From Siphonodentalium dalli (taxonomy: Eukaryota > Mollusca > Scaphopoda > Gadilida > Siphonodentaliidae): DNA of 64,000 nt. Positions 1-11,970 of the stretch are shown piece after piece. The stretch covers positions 2,085,314 through 2,149,313 of the forward strand of contig CP136068.1 of NCBI GenBank assembly GCA_032622095.1, read 5' to 3'. The translations under genes were made by a program, and so were the position numbers. Positions within the stretch are counted from its first letter, which is position 1, and each line of letters opens with the position of its first letter. The notes under the pieces are model-generated. The model was not told the DNA's origin, did not search any database, and saw nothing but the letters and a program-made list of their open reading frames with translations.

Positions 1-760
1 AATTAATATCCCTCTCTGTAGAGAAATACCATGGTTTTACTTCCCCCATCTCACCTCATACCCTCCACACCTCCACCCCATGGTTACATGTAATTTGATG
101 CCTGATGATTTTATGATCGTTTGGGATTTAGTGAGGGGCTGCAGCGACACATCATGTTTTTATGCCCCTCCCAATCACACCTTCACCCTCCACCCCCTCC
201 ATCACCCCACACCCACCCCAGTTCTAATTTGAGACCTGATGATTTTATAATTGTGTGGGTTTAAGTTACTGTCCATCTTTGCAGAGTAACGCCATGTTTT
301 ACCACCCTCAACACACCTTCCATCCTCCACCACCCCACACCCACCCCAGAATTTTTTTGAGACCTGATGATTTTGTGATTATGTGGATTTACTAGTAAGT
401 TGATGCACATACATGTATCTGCAGACATGGCATCTCTGCAGAGAAACACAATGTTTTACCACCCCCATCATACCTTCTAAGTTCCACCCCCACCACACCA
501 ACCCCAGGTCTTTTTTGATGTGATGTTGTGATTGTGTGGGTTTAAGTTACTGCACCTCTCCTCTGGCTGCACAGCTGAGCACACATGGAGTCATTAATAT
601 TCACCCTCCACCCCCCCCCCCCCCCCACCACACCCACCCAGGGTCTAATTTGATGTGATGATGTTGTGATTGTGTGGATTTAAGTTTAATACTGCACCTC
701 TCCTCTGGTTGCACAGCTGAGCACACATGGTGTCATTAATATTCCCCTCTACAGATAAAT
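1..760. repeat. Degenerate tandem repeat, about 135-145 bp unit
   Basis: Five to six diverged units share the phrases GATGTTGTGATTGTGTGG, TTTAAGTTACTGCACCTC and GAGCACACATGG. The GATGATTTT/GATGTTGTG phrase recurs near 105, 239, 367, 520 and 662. A C-run lies at about 608-627. No coding signal is seen. Confidence 0.7.
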
Positions 761-1075
761 GTCTGTTTTTAATAAAACATCTACTTCTGAGTGTAAAACC
801 ATGAAATTAGCTGCAAAGTGATTGATGACAATTCTATATGGGCTAGTAATGGCAAACATATGGTTCCTGACCCAAATTAATAGTGGCAGCCCAGATGGAT
901 GGTAGATGGATGGTGGCAAAGTCAAAGAGATGTGACCGACGATTCCACTGGAATAATTTCATGTTTTCATTTACATTTACATGTACCTTTGACTAAAAAG
1001 TGTGTACATTTCTTGGCGTTCTGCCCCTTCCAGGGAATTCGTTGCAATTTGGTTGATTGGGGGGGGGGGGGGGTA
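761..1075. other. Unassigned sequence ending in a poly-G run
   Basis: No gene or repeat is recognised. The stretch ends with a run of about 15 G just before the foldback element that starts at 1076. Confidence 0.4.
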
Positions 1076-1647
1076 CAGTAATGCCCTAAGTAATAGACTC
1101 CTTAACCACAGCAGAATTATGGGTAACTTTTCAGGATTTAGTCGGAAATATGGCTTGATGCCATTCATCGGAAAGCTCTCCCCGAGAGCTTGCCGGTGAA
1201 TGGCAACAAGCCATATTTCCGACTAAATCCTGAAAAGTTACCTATAATTCTACTGTGGTTAAAGACATTATGGACTTGTTCGAGCGCGATAAATTTATAA
1301 GTTAGTTCTCAGGCTCTATGCCAACCTGGAAAATATAGCATTCTGCTAATAACACCGAAAATTTCAAAGAAATCGACCATACCACTCTAACGAAAACATC
1401 GTTTGATCCACGCTCAATTGTAAATATTTACATCTCAATTCGGGATGCAACAATCGCTGATAAACTAACGCAAACAATTTCGTCATTGCATTTAATTAAT
1501 ATATAAGAATGACAGTGTGTGTTGTCAATTTGGATTAATATTCGTAAAAATAACTACTTTGAGCAAGATTATTCTCCATTTATATTTGATCACCCTACCG
1601 GAGTGTTTCACATTACTTTAAGGAGTCGATTATTTAGAGCATTACTG
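1076..1647. mobile_element. Foldback MITE family A, copy 1, split by a nested element
   Basis: The element starts CAGTAATGCCCTAAGTAAT and ends with the inverse ...GGCATTACTG-like terminus, flanked by TA. CAGT termini and a TA target are typical of Tc1/mariner-type MITEs. The interior is a long inverted repeat (CTTTTCAGGATTTAGTCGG, then ATATGGCTTG, then CATTCATCGG, then its reverse). Its right arm is interrupted at a TTAA by the element at 1263-1617. Confidence 0.8.
1263..1617. mobile_element. TTAA-inserted element, family C, nested in MITE A
   Basis: About 355 bp sit between two TTAA copies (1259-1262 and 1618-1621). Removing the insert plus one TTAA restores the MITE A phrase CTGTGGTTAAGGAGTCGATT, so this is a clean TTAA-targeted insertion, as expected of piggyBac-type transposition. 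Relatives lie at 30479 and, reversed, at 61694-62074. Confidence 0.75.
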
Positions 1648-1659
1648 TATACTGCTGAT

Positions 1660-2160
1660 TAATGTTAGGGCTGGGCTCTGTCTCTGTATCTGTAGTTGTT
1701 ACGTCCTAGTGACCAAGGCTGGCTTTTACAGGACGGGATCGAGTAGATCCATAATTTTTCCGGGAAGTTTTTTGCCGAACCCGTGACTTCTTCGCCACGG
1801 TAGGGATCTTTAACGTGCGCACATTGTTGCACACGGGACAGCCATTAGCGTCGGCTCCCGATCCGACGGTGTGCCAAGTGTAGTGTCATCCCTGGTCATG
1901 ACATTACGAGAGGAGCAGAGGTACGAAGTTAGTCCAGTACGCATTTTTCAAATTTTTGTCTGAGATTCTTTGGCTTCTGGAATCTTTCTCAGATCACTGA
2001 TCGTGGCATCGATGATTGATTTGTGATGCCCATGGTACTGGGAATGCAGATGGCGACACAAAGTCCGACCGATATTTTGTCGGATTTGAACCCTCGACCG
2101 TGTCGAAGGTGTAGCTCAGAGATCGGCCCACAAACCAACTGAGCTATCCGCTCTCCCCAT
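1660..2160 (-). mobile_element. tRNA-derived SINE
   Basis: Read on the minus strand from about 2158, the sequence begins like a tRNA. It has a perfect A box (TAGCTCAGTTGG) and a B box (GGTTCAAATCC) spaced as in a tRNA head, then a body containing GTGCGCACGTTAAAGATCC, a phrase found in other invertebrate SINE tails. These are internal RNA polymerase III promoter elements. It is probably a retroposed SINE rather than a functional tRNA, because a non-tRNA body of about 400 bp follows. The exact ends are uncertain. Confidence 0.65.
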
Positions 2161-2351
2161 TCAGTACTCGAGATTGTATTGCATACAGACCATACAGATC
2201 ATAACCCATGTATTGGTACCAGTAGGTCACTAGAATAGGGACATATTACTTCTGTCCAGACATCGATAAACTGAGGTCTGAATGAAGTGACAGATCCTAT
2301 CACTGTGAAATTGCTTGGGACCAAGATGATTATTCATTTCTCTAAGTCTTA

Positions 2352-2452
2352 CAGTAATCGACCCCTTAACCACAGCAGAATTATGGGTAACTTTTCAGGA
2401 TTTAGTCGGAAATATGGCTTGTTGGCATTCATCGGAAAGTTCTCACTGACAG
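2352..2452. mobile_element. MITE A, half copy
   Basis: Left arm only: CAGTAATCGACCCCTTAACC through the CATTCATCGGAAAG loop side. The inverse arm is missing. Confidence 0.7.
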
Positions 2453-2654
2453 ATCACACAATCTAATGTGGCTTCTAAGCCGAAACATAAACAACCGGAA
2501 GTATCTTGAACTGTTACGCACGAATTACTTCCCTGGAATGCAACACCTCATTCTTCCACCTCTATATAAAAGTATGCGTTGGAATGGTCTATTACTCATC
2601 TGCAGGGATGTTCAGGAAATATTAGCAGATGACAGATAATACATAAAAAGTGCT

Positions 2655-2709
2655 GACGGATTCCTATTCATTCACGGATTCCTATTCATTCACGGATTCC
2701 TATTCATTG
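2655..2709. repeat. Short tandem repeat, about 19 bp x 3
   Basis: CGGATTCCTATTCATTCA is repeated about three times in direct orientation. Confidence 0.85.
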
Positions 2710-2835
2710 GTGGGAAATATTCAGATAATAAGTGGCCGTTTGTTGGAACTTACTGACTGAACATAATACATTTCCAAAGGGAACTACATGTACATGTACA
2801 ATGCACTCGATAAACTTGATAAACAATTGCAGGTG

Positions 2836-3010
2836 CAGTAATGCTCTAAATAATTGACTCCTTAACCACAGCAGAATTATGGGTAATTTTTCAGGATTTA
2901 CTAGTAGTTGGAAATATGGCTTGTTGCCATTCATTGGAAAGCTCTCACTGCGGGAAAAGTTACCCATAATCCTGCTCTGGCTAAGGAGTTGATTATTTAG
3001 GGCATTACTG
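2836..3010. mobile_element. MITE A, shortened copy
   Basis: CAGTAATGCTCTAAATAATT at the left and the inverse GGCATTACTG at the right, with the centre deleted after the GGAAAGCTCTCACTG segment. The same flanking phrase, GTACATGTACAATGCACTCG, lies on both sides (about 2787 and 3011), so the surrounding DNA is itself duplicated. Confidence 0.75.
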
Positions 3011-3229
3011 TACATGTACAATGCACTCGATCGTCAATGAGTATTTAGTACAGAAATGGTTAAACAAATTCTCTTTACTTATTTAATTTTATCACACAAT
3101 ACAGGAGACATTTTATGTTGCCTGCTCTAATACATGATAACGGCCTGCAATTCTTACTACATACTAGTATATTATACAATGTATGTCTTACGGTATATGA
3201 CGCCACCAATGCTGGCAGTTTTACTGCTA

Positions 3230-3442
3230 CAGTAATGCCCTAAATAATTGACTCCTTAACCTCAGCAGAATTATGGGTAATTTTTCAGGATTTATTCAGA
3301 AATATGGCTTGTTGCCATTCATTGGAAAGCTCTCATTGAGAGCTTTCCGATGAATGGCAACAAGCCATATTTTCGATTAAATCCTGAAAAGTTACCCATA
3401 ATTCTGCTGTGGTTAAGGAGTCGATTATTTAGGGCAATACTG
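3230..3442. mobile_element. MITE A, full-length copy
   Basis: A full inverted repeat of about 213 bp, flanked by TA. Both sides also carry a direct duplication of about 37 bp (the GCTGGCAGTTTTACTGCTA phrase, near 3211 and 3467). This is longer than a TA duplication and suggests a second event at the site. Confidence 0.8.
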
Positions 3443-3485
3443 TATATTATATGGTGCCACCAACGCTGGCAGTTTTACTGCTATT

Positions 3486-4043
3486 CAGGGGGTGCTAATT
3501 ATGATGCAATATATTCCATGTGGAAATTATACTAATAAATATTCCCTTGTTCCTTCACTTATCAGCTAATATCTCCAGTTTCTAGGAATGATCATAAAAC
3601 CAATACAGAATAGAGCAGTACAAATACTCTTATTAATACCAGTACATTATGGATGTAGGATAGATCAGTACATATGCACCGATAGCACCATGGGTGTAAA
3701 ATACACTAGTGTAGTACAGCTGGATAAATCGGGGACAACCGGGATCGTGTGCGCTGTACATACCGGTACATGTATACCAGGCACTCTTGGGATTTAGGAT
3801 GCTGTACAAGTCAGCCTAGTCACCAGACGGGATCAGACCCTCCATCGAGGGAACAGAAGTAGCAGACAATTATCATCTAGGTTTCCAAGAACGTTTGCCG
3901 AATTTTTGTTTTTCATGTACATGTATGTAATCTTTTTGCTCAGATATTTCAATTTTTTGCACAGCTATTTGGTCGCTTTAGTCATTTATATTTGATTTCC
4001 GAATCTTAATGGTGACTTCTATGTTCATTCCTTCTATGGTTGT
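3486..4043. other. Unassigned intergenic sequence
   Basis: No repeat family or convincing coding region was recognised. The short open frame at 3588-3797 has no recognisable motif. Confidence 0.4.
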
Positions 4044-4430
4044 AAGGCCGAAGAAACAAATATTTGTGGTTTGGGTTTCCTTACCGACCCTATATTAACC
4101 CCCCTACCCTAAATTGTTTGTCATGGTTTTCAAGAAAATCTATTGAATTTTTTTCTCAAAAATTTTCAACAAAAACACATTTCAGCATCTCAGAATACCA
4201 GTAGGTTGATTTCTTAGTAAAAGTATTGTGTAATATTAAAATTTATACAAAAATAATCAAAAGTAGTTTTATGTCAATCTTGCAGAGTAATACGGACATG
4301 AAAAGTCATAAGAATACATGTATGTCAAAATAAAAAAAATAAAAAATTTCAAGCCTACCTACCGACCCCATTTTTTTCCGGCTGGTAACCCAAACCAGAC
4401 ATTTAATTTTCTTTGGCCTAAAGGGTGCTG
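4044..4430. mobile_element. Inverted-repeat element, family J
   Basis: The left end AAGGCCGAAGAAACAAATAT, followed by GGTTTGGGTTTCC, is mirrored at the right by GGTAACCCAAACC and TTAATTTTCTTTGGCC. Fragments of the same family lie near 10010-10100 and 27770-27840. Confidence 0.55.
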
Positions 4431-4900
4431 GTAGCAACCACTAGCAAGAAGGCTAGCTAGCCTAGCTACTAGTACAACTTCCAGAAAAGTGAACTTTTTC
4501 AGTCTTCTTCCCCATGCTCTGGATGCCATGGCGGCCCTGGTTGTGGCACTTACTTGTAGTGGTGGACGATACATGTACTGGTATACTAGTATATTTTACA
4601 ACTACATGTACATTGTATATTCCAATTCTGATAATAATTAATTTTTTCTATTTCAGAATAAGAAAGCTTCCGTCATGTGATGAACAATTGGGATGCGTGA
4701 AGATTAAACGTTCATGTGATTGGTTTCTGTGTGTGGATTTGTTTATTTGGATGTAGCAGTTCTGTTACCATGGAGATTTTAAGTTATAAGAAGTCAGAAT
4801 GCTGAAGTGGCAAGTGTAAGTACTTTATATGCCATTTTATATTCTCCCAGTCAGTTAAAAAGTATACATCGGAATGGTCTATTCATGATTTGGAGGGATG

Positions 4901-5298
4901 TTAACCCTTTACCCAACAGAAGGGCCCTGTGCCAATGCATTCTCTTATATATGCGAGTCGACCATAGGTCGCCTCGCATATATAAGAGAATGCATTGGCT
5001 TAACACATTAAAAATTATAAAATTGTTAAAGAATGTAAGAAAAAATGGTAAAAAGTGTTAAATTTTTTTTTTTTTTATGCCAATGCATTCTCTTATATAT
5101 GCGAGGCGACCTATGGTCGACTCGCATATATAAGAGAATGCATTGGCACAGGGCATAACTAACTATCACAATGTGGTCAATGAGCCGGTTCCAATGATAT
5201 CCATATTTGTATGGTTTTATTGAGACAGACCCAAGATAATTTAGGCTGTTGAAGCTTTATTTAGCCGGTTTTGGCAGGTTTGTTGGGTAAAGGGTTAA
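4901..5298. mobile_element. TTAA-flanked MITE (piggyBac type), family P, copy 1
   Basis: Bounded by TTAACCCTTTACCCAACA and its inverse TGTTGGGTAAAGGGTTAA. A TTAA target and termini beginning CCC are piggyBac features. The interior carries two inverted copies of the 67-bp hairpin module (4932-4998 and 5080-5146) around an AT-rich spacer, then a conserved CACAATGTGGTCAATGAGCC segment. Confidence 0.8.
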
Positions 5299-7102
5299 CC
5301 CTTTGGAGAGTATCTATAACGTCATATACATGACGTCATGAGTAAATTTAACGTCAACGTCATACTCATAGCAAAATAATTATTAACAAGTTTGGGTCAA
5401 AAGTGTCCCAATAATTCGTTTTAATTTATGTGCATTTTTTGTTAACATGTGTTATCATAATCATTTGCACTTATACATTCGGGACATTATATTAATCAAA
5501 ATAAGTCCTACACAAATCATTTATAAATCATATGATTTATTGAAGTTATGTCTACATAAAATAACACTTCCTGAAACGACATATACTGTTATGCCCTAAG
5601 TAAATGACCCATTAACTGCAGTTATAATCCGTTTACAACTGCGGTTAAACCGTAACCGCACCGCAGTTATTTGCCGTAACTGCGGTGGCATCGCAGTTAC
5701 ATGCGGTTAGGTTACCGCAGTTAATAACCCTTAACCGCACGTAAACGTTAACCTTCCGGTATTTGAATATTTAATGGGAAAGAGAGGGGTACTACTCATG
5801 CATCTACCAGTGTATGTTATCGTTTTGTGTTTTAGCGATCACGGCAAAGTGGTAACTTCATAATCGACCTGGAGTTGATTGTATGTTTTTGTTATCACCA
5901 TCGGTACTCAACACGATATATTTTATGTTTTAATCCCGACTTGTTGAAAACTGTATAATTTTGACGTATATGTTCTAGTATACGTCCGTTGATCGGCTTG
6001 TGAAAAAATACATGCTTATGTTTGAAGCAAAGTAAAGTGCTGAATTTAATACTATTAATAGTACATACGCAATTCGCGAATCTAGCTGGTGTGTCACGTT
6101 TGTAGTTAATTATGTATATTTTTGATGTATACTAGTATGTAACTGGCGTGTCACGTTTGTAGTTAATTAGGATTATATAGCAACGAATGCAAGATCGGAA
6201 AACTTAAATATCGGTTTCCGATATGCGAATAATGCCCGACGTTTGAAGAGTGTGGTTGTTCCGTTTAAACGCATTTTTGTTTCCCTCACTTTACATTTAT
6301 GATGCATGTGTGGGACTCTAACCCCCACTTTATATTATTATATAATTATCCACTCGAATCCGTTTGAAATGCGTTTTATCCGTTTTGCGGTTGTTCCATT
6401 TTAAACGCGTTTCCTTACATTGAAAGTGACCGGCACTCGTCAGCTAAATTGTCGAATAATTATATTTATATATAATTATATAAATATTTATTTTATCGAT
6501 GGTTAAAGTCGAAAATGGGCCGTAAGAATTCCGATTACCCATTGGGGTTAGCCCAACTGTTATTTTCACCAAAAGGCTACTATAAAGTATACAACATTAT
6601 AATAAAAAGAAATCCAAAAATAAATAAAACACACAAAAACACTTTTATTTTTTCACACCATACATCACAATCTTCCGTTTACCCAAAACATAACATATTG
6701 GTATATGAATGTCTGTTCTATTTATCCAAAATAAAAAGAAGATCCACAACAAAAAATATTGATATTGAAAGGGATGCCATGTTATTTGTGCTAACTTGTC
6801 TAACGAGCATGGCAACTAAAACATGACACGCCATATACGCCATATGGTATTAGTATCTGTTCCATTAAGAGCGACATATACCGGTTTAACCGCGACGTAT
6901 CCGTTTTAACCGCACATTTTATTCGGTTCTCGCGTTTTAAACGAATCTTATAACCGCGGTTAGGTTAAAACGGAACGCAGTTAAACTGGGGTGCCATTTC
7001 AGTTAGATGGGCCATTTACTTAGGGCATAACAGTACATGTATGTCGTTCTACTCCTCATCCGATAGACGACATATACGTCGTTCTACTCGCCAAAGGGTT
7101 AA
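5295..7102. mobile_element. TTAA-flanked element, family G, containing element F
   Basis: The left end TTAACCCTTTGGAGAGTA matches the inverse of the right end TACTCGCCAAAGGGTTAA. It shares its left TTAA with the preceding P element, so two TTAA elements are back to back. Most of its length is the nested element F. Confidence 0.6.
5586..7033. mobile_element. TA-flanked element F, long copy
   Basis: The termini CTGTTATGCCCTAAGTAAAT and the inverse ATTTACTTAGGGCATAACAG are flanked by TA. Subterminal DNA is rich in AACTGCGGTTA-type motifs. A shorter copy lies at 28296-29266. This copy has about 470 bp extra with a 103-codon open frame (6515-6826, plus strand) that shows no recognisable domain, so I do not call it a gene. 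Confidence 0.75.
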
Positions 7103-7379
7103 GGTGAAAAAGCAGACGATAGAATATTTCCTATGGGATAACTATTCATCAATTATGCTTTAGTATAGAAAGGTTTTAAATTATCATTTTACACAGAATA
7201 TTCTTGAAATACTTGAAATTGAAATCAGTCCCAGTTTGCGAGAATGATCTGATCCAATTGTAACACTTTGGCTATCATGTGTTGGCCTATTTATTTTCAG
7301 AGGATGTTCTGTAGCAACTATTGAAGTTGTTTTAGAATTTATCCAAAAGTGTCCATTGGCTGTCCCATGTTGACCTCTT

Positions 7380-7606
7380 TTAACCCTTTCAGTGCCAAGT
7401 CCGATTTTTGTATCAACCCATAATTCCTTGATCATTTTTCAAATTTATTGATTATAATAATGTGATACATTGATGGAAAGATCTCTTAGAGCTCTTTCCA
7501 TCAATGTACGATAACACATTAATCATTATTATAATCAATAAATTTGAAAAATGATCAAGGAAATATGGGTTGATACAAAAATTGGACTTGGCACTGAAAG
7601 GGCTAA
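7380..7606. mobile_element. TTAA-type foldback element, family H, copy 1
   Basis: The left end TTAACCCTTTCAGTGCCAAG is mirrored by CTTGGCACTGAAAGGGCTAA (right TTAA decayed to CTAA). The whole element is one long inverted repeat through TGATCATTTTTCAAATTTAT. It has no 67-bp hairpin, unlike other H copies. Confidence 0.75.
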
Positions 7607-8185
7607 GGTTACAATTTGGAGCCATCTACATGTTTGGTGCCGTCATGATGATGATCATGCAAACAATATATAGAGGTCCAGACCTAATTTACTGGACGAG
7701 TTTTGTAATTTCCGCTATAAACTGGGGACGAGTTGTAGATTCTATTTATTACATGATCCAAAACATCGACACAACGTACATACATCAACAAATGGGAGGC
7801 GAAACTACCATCGGCTTCTATAAGACATGCGGTGACGTTTTACGTAACTATTCGTTGTTTGCCGCGTAAAGAAATAGTTCCGGATAAGTAAAGACTCTTT
7901 GGCACATTTAGTGGCGTATATTTAATTATATAATTTTTCAAACTCTTCATTCATGATAGATTGTTGGAAAAATATTGGAAGCCATAGTATTTTGAGACAT
8001 AGCATATGGAATGCTAATAGACCAAAAACCGGAAGTCAAAGGTCACCTGGCACTATTTCCTGTTATTAAACGAACGTTTAATATCACAATTTATAGAATG
8101 GGTTTATTGAATGGAATAAGGGTAGAATCATGTAATAAAATAATACATGTAACATGTAATAGTAATTTAACGACAGCAGTTTTAC
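7607..8185. other. Unassigned sequence
   Basis: The open frame that runs into this region from 7570 to 7869 (99 codons) starts inside the H element and has no recognised motif. No confident feature. Confidence 0.4.
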
Positions 8186-8283
8186 GTCCCATGGTATCAA
8201 ATTCTCTTGTTGGCTTCTTTATTTCTAACATGCTGCCTCAGCAAATAATGAAGTAATTCTCATGATGGGAGTTTAACTTGTTA

Positions 8284-8429
8284 CAGTAATGCCCTAAATA
8301 ATCGACTCCTTAACCACTCTCACTGAGAGCTTTCCGATGAATGGCAACAAGCCATATTTCCGACTAAATTCTGAAAAATTACCCATAATTCTGCTGTGGT
8401 TAAGGAGTCGATTATTTAGAGCATTACTG
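8284..8429. mobile_element. MITE A, internally deleted copy
   Basis: CAGTAATGCCCTAAATAATC joins directly to the right-arm loop side (CTCTCACTGAGAGCTTTCCG) and the full right arm. Confidence 0.75.
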
Positions 8430-8499
8430 TACATGTACATGAATATAATTCTCTTGTATGCTGTTTTTATTTCAATCACGCAGTACTAGTAATTCCAGG

Positions 8500-9235
8500 A
8501 TGGGAGTTACTAGTACTAGTCTAGTACATGTACATGTATGGTACATTTCACAGGGAATCACATTTACTAACTCTTGTTCGCCGTTTTTATTACAATCACG
8601 CAGCCTCAGCAAATAATGTAGTATTTCCAGGATGGGAGTTACTAGTACATGTACATGTATGGTACATTTCGTAGTTAATCACATTTACTAACTCTTGTTG
8701 GCCTCTTTATTTCTAACATGCAGCCTCAGCAAATAACTAAGTAATTCAATTTCCAGGATGGGTATTTTTTATGAACATGGTAACTCATGTTGGCCTCTTT
8801 ATTTGCGATATTTTTTATGAACATGGTAGCACATTAGGTAACTCATGTTGGCCTCTTTATTTGCGATATTAGGTAACTCATGTTGGCCTCTTTATTTGCG
8901 ATATTTTTTATGAACATGGTAGCACATTAGGTAACTCTTGTTGGCCTCTTTATTTCTATCACTTAGCCGGAATGCAGCCTCAGCAAATAATGAAGTAATT
9001 CCTGGATGATATTTTTTATGAACATGGTAGCACATTAGGTAACTCATGTTGGCCTCTTTATTTCTATCACTTAGCCGGAATGCAGCCTCAGCAAATAATG
9101 AAGTAATTCCTGGATTATATTTTTTATGAACATGGTAGCACATTAGGTAACTCATGTTGGCCTCTTTATTTCTATCACTTAGCCGGAATGCAGCCTCAGC
9201 AAATAATGAAGTAATTCGTGGATGATATTTTTATG
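8500..9235. repeat. Tandem repeat, about 108 bp unit, plus degenerate units
   Basis: The units share GGTAACTCATGTTGGCCTC, TTTCTATCACTTAGCCGG and CAGCCTCAGCAAATAATG. The phrase starts near 8930, 9038 and 9146, giving a 108-bp period. Shorter diverged units extend upstream, with an early monomer near 8190-8260. The open frame on the minus strand is a by-product of a period divisible by three. Confidence 0.85.
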
Positions 9236-9510
9236 GCCCTGGGTGATGTTCACCCTTTTAATATTGACTGTAATGCACTGACTGTGGTATCCCCCATCTG
9301 TCCATGTTAGTTTATGGGGCATGCTTCAGCATGTGTTTTATTGTTTATGGAAGCACTGATGAACTCCCCCATGGGGAGGGTATCATATAACAATTAAAAG
9401 GTCAGAGCATGTCTAACCATGTCTAACCATGTCTATATATCAATCAGGATAATAGGACTCAGGTACCATGCTGCCAACAGCTTCCATATACCAATGTCAG
9501 TACTGATACT

Positions 9511-9899
9511 TTAACCCTTTACCCAACAAACCGGCCAAAACCGGCCAAATAAAGCTTCAACAGCCTAAAATATCTTCGGTCTGTCTCAATAGAACCATAC
9601 AAATATGGATATCATTGGAACCGGCTCCTTGACCACATTGTGATAGTTACAGTTAGCCCTGTGCCAATGCATTCTCTTATATATGCGAGTCGACCATAGG
9701 TCGCCTCGCATATATAAGAGAATGCATTGGCCTAAATAAATTTTTTTTTTACCATTTTTTCTTACATTCTTTAACAATTTTATAATTTTTAATGTGTTAA
9801 GCCAATGCATTCTCTTATATATGCGAGGCGACCTATGGTCGACTCGCATATATAAGAGAATGCATTGGCACAGGGCCCTTCTGTTGGGTAAAGGGTTAA
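9511..9899. mobile_element. TTAA-flanked MITE, family P, copy 2 (inverted relative to copy 1)
   Basis: TTAACCCTTTACCCAACAAA to CTGTTGGGTAAAGGGTTAA, carrying 67-bp hairpins at 9664-9730 and 9802-9868 in inverted pairing. Confidence 0.85.
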
Positions 9900-10213
9900 G
9901 GCAATTACCAATGTTCAGGCTCAGCTCATTACATCCAATATCAGAACTACTAGTAAGAGATCTTGCAGTCAACTATAATTTTCCATGTTCCATTTTGGTG
10001 CAAAAATAGTTAAATTAAAAATATTTGTGTTTCGGGTTTCCAATCCGACCCAAATTTTAAACCTCCTACTTGAGTATATACCCTACACATTATTTCATGG
10101 TTTTCATGAAATTTTCGGAAATATTTTGTTAAAACAAAAACAAAAACATTCAAATGTCCCAGAATTGGTTTGTTTCAAAATGTGATTTTTTCAACTTTCT
10201 GACATTTTTATTG

Positions 10214-10678
10214 TTAAAGGTACTCAATCCGATCAGATGGTCCCCATACCATCAAGATACAACAACATTTCTTCAAAATACACTTTAGTTATCAGAATCG
10301 ATTCATTGCAACAAAATAATGCTAACAACTGTCAACTCTATCAAATTTCCCAAAACTTGTTATTTATCAACAATTTGTTCAACAAAATATATTTTATGGC
10401 TGTATTATCACCAATGAATCACAAAATTTGACCGTATTACCACTTAATTTTAGAGATATACATCTTCATCCGCAAGTTTGTCCGAGACCCTCCGTTTGAC
10501 CACGTGTTTCAGGGCCACATATTATTACACATCTCGAGAAATAACAAATGTCAAAAATCAATATCTGATCACTCTGCGCTTTGATGGGTGGGTTTCTCGA
10601 CTCGAATCAAATATTTTTTACCCCCGAAGCCAAAGAAATAGTAATTTAGGCGCGTCTGATCGGATTGAGTACCTTTAA
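10214..10678. mobile_element. TTAA-flanked element, family K
   Basis: A terminal inverted repeat AAAGGTACTCAATCCGATCA begins at a TTAA, and its inverse ends at a TTAA (10675-10678). The interior has no convincing coding region. Family unknown; the TTAA target suggests piggyBac-type mobilisation. Confidence 0.7.
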
Positions 10679-11095
10679 TTGATGTGGTCTCTAGATACTA
10701 GTAGCATAAATTCCGTCAGATGGTGCACCAGCTTAATTATTAAGTAGTTTTCTGTGTACATGTAGGTCCATCTAAGCTTTCCGTCTCCTAAGATAGCTGA
10801 GGCCTGGAAACCCAATAAGATAAAGTTTCAGAATTGTTTATCAATCTGATTTATTCCTCTGACCCATATATTTTTGCAATTATGAATTATTCTCCCCCAA
10901 AACCTACAATCAATATCTCTGAATTTTCTAGTTATACAAATGTCAGTTCAGTTGGCTACAGTTCACGGTGCCAATAATTCTTATGAAGACAATGTTTGTT
11001 TTGTCCCTATCCCGATTTCCCCTGAATTAGTTCATACTTCTCAATGGTACATGTCAAATACTAGTATATCTTTTATGTAGATAGATAGATTCTCT
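10679..11095. other. Unassigned sequence
   Basis: No gene or named repeat recognised. Confidence 0.4.
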
Positions 11096-11965
11096 CTCAA
11101 ACAAGCCTGATTATTGTGTGTCTGTCATTAGAATTTGTTTATAATTAACAGATAGATTTTTACCCTGTGCCAATGCATTCTCTTATATATGCGAGTCGAC
11201 CATAGGTCGCCTCGCATATATAAGAGAATGCATTGGCCTAACAATTTTTTACAATTTTAATATTTTTTTCTTGTATTCTTTAACAATTTTATAATTTCAC
11301 CCATACAGAGCCCCAGACAAACATGAGCAGACGACACTCTTCTATATGCTTCTATATATGTGTGGGGCTCCCTGCAGGGTAATGGATGTTTTTTATTTTA
11401 TGTCCTAAAAATTGTAAGAAACATTTATTTAAAAAAAATGATAAAAAATTGTTAGGCCAATGCATTCTCTTATATATGCGAGGCGACCTATGGTCGACTC
11501 GCATATATAAGAGAATGCATTGGCACAGGGTAAAAATCTATCTGTTAATTATAAACAAATTCTATAGTGGGCTAGCATCACCAAATTAACCCTCTTGGGA
11601 CCTCATTCTGCTCAGGCCTACTGATAAGATTGAAGTTCCCCAGTTGAAGTTGGTGATGTTCACCCATTAGTCACCTCGATTATGCATTTTATCTTCTGCT
11701 AATTAGGGGATATACCACCCCCCCCCCCCCCCCCCCCCCCGGTATATACTAGTACATGTAGAAACTTCCCAGACTTCCCAGACAGGAAAAAGTAATAAAA
11801 ACAATGTTAACTTGAGACTATAGCTACTTCCCAGAAGATGAGGCTTAAGCAGAATGAGGTTCCCAGAGGGTGAATTTGGTGATGCTAGCCTGCTAAATAG
11901 TGTCACTAAATTCACCCTCTGGGACCTCATTCTGAAATGATAGACACACTAAACTCAGACTTGCT
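11096..11965. mobile_element. Complex foldback element, family B, split by element E
   Basis: The outer ends contain CAAGCCTGATTATTGTGTGT at the left and AGACACACTAAACTCAGA at the right. The body holds the family phrases CTAGCATCACCAAATT, GACCTCATTCTGC, GAACTTCAATCTGATC-like sequence and the inverse block. The left arm is interrupted by element E (11131-11562). A C-run of about 30 bases lies at 11710-11740. Confidence 0.65.
11131..11562. mobile_element. TA-flanked element E with paired 67-bp hairpins
   Basis: GAATTTGTTTATAATTAACA at the left is inverted at the right, with TA on both sides. The inside holds two inverted 67-bp hairpins (11170-11236, 11457-11523) flanking a conserved core with CCCATACAGAGCCCCAGACA and ACTCTTCTATATGCTTC. 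Nested in a family B element. Confidence 0.7.
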
Positions 11966-11970
11966 CAAAA

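Noticed and set aside
2081-2158. Functional tRNA gene on the minus strand
   Set aside because: The A and B boxes are good, but the acceptor ends do not pair and a SINE body follows, so it is a SINE head.
4932-5146. CRISPR-like array from regularly repeated palindromes
   Set aside because: The palindromes occur as inverted pairs inside transposable elements of a eukaryotic genome, with no unique spacers or cas genes.
6515-6826. 103-codon frame inside element F as a transposase
   Set aside because: No DDE-type motif or DNA-binding fold is recognisable and it is absent from the other F copy.
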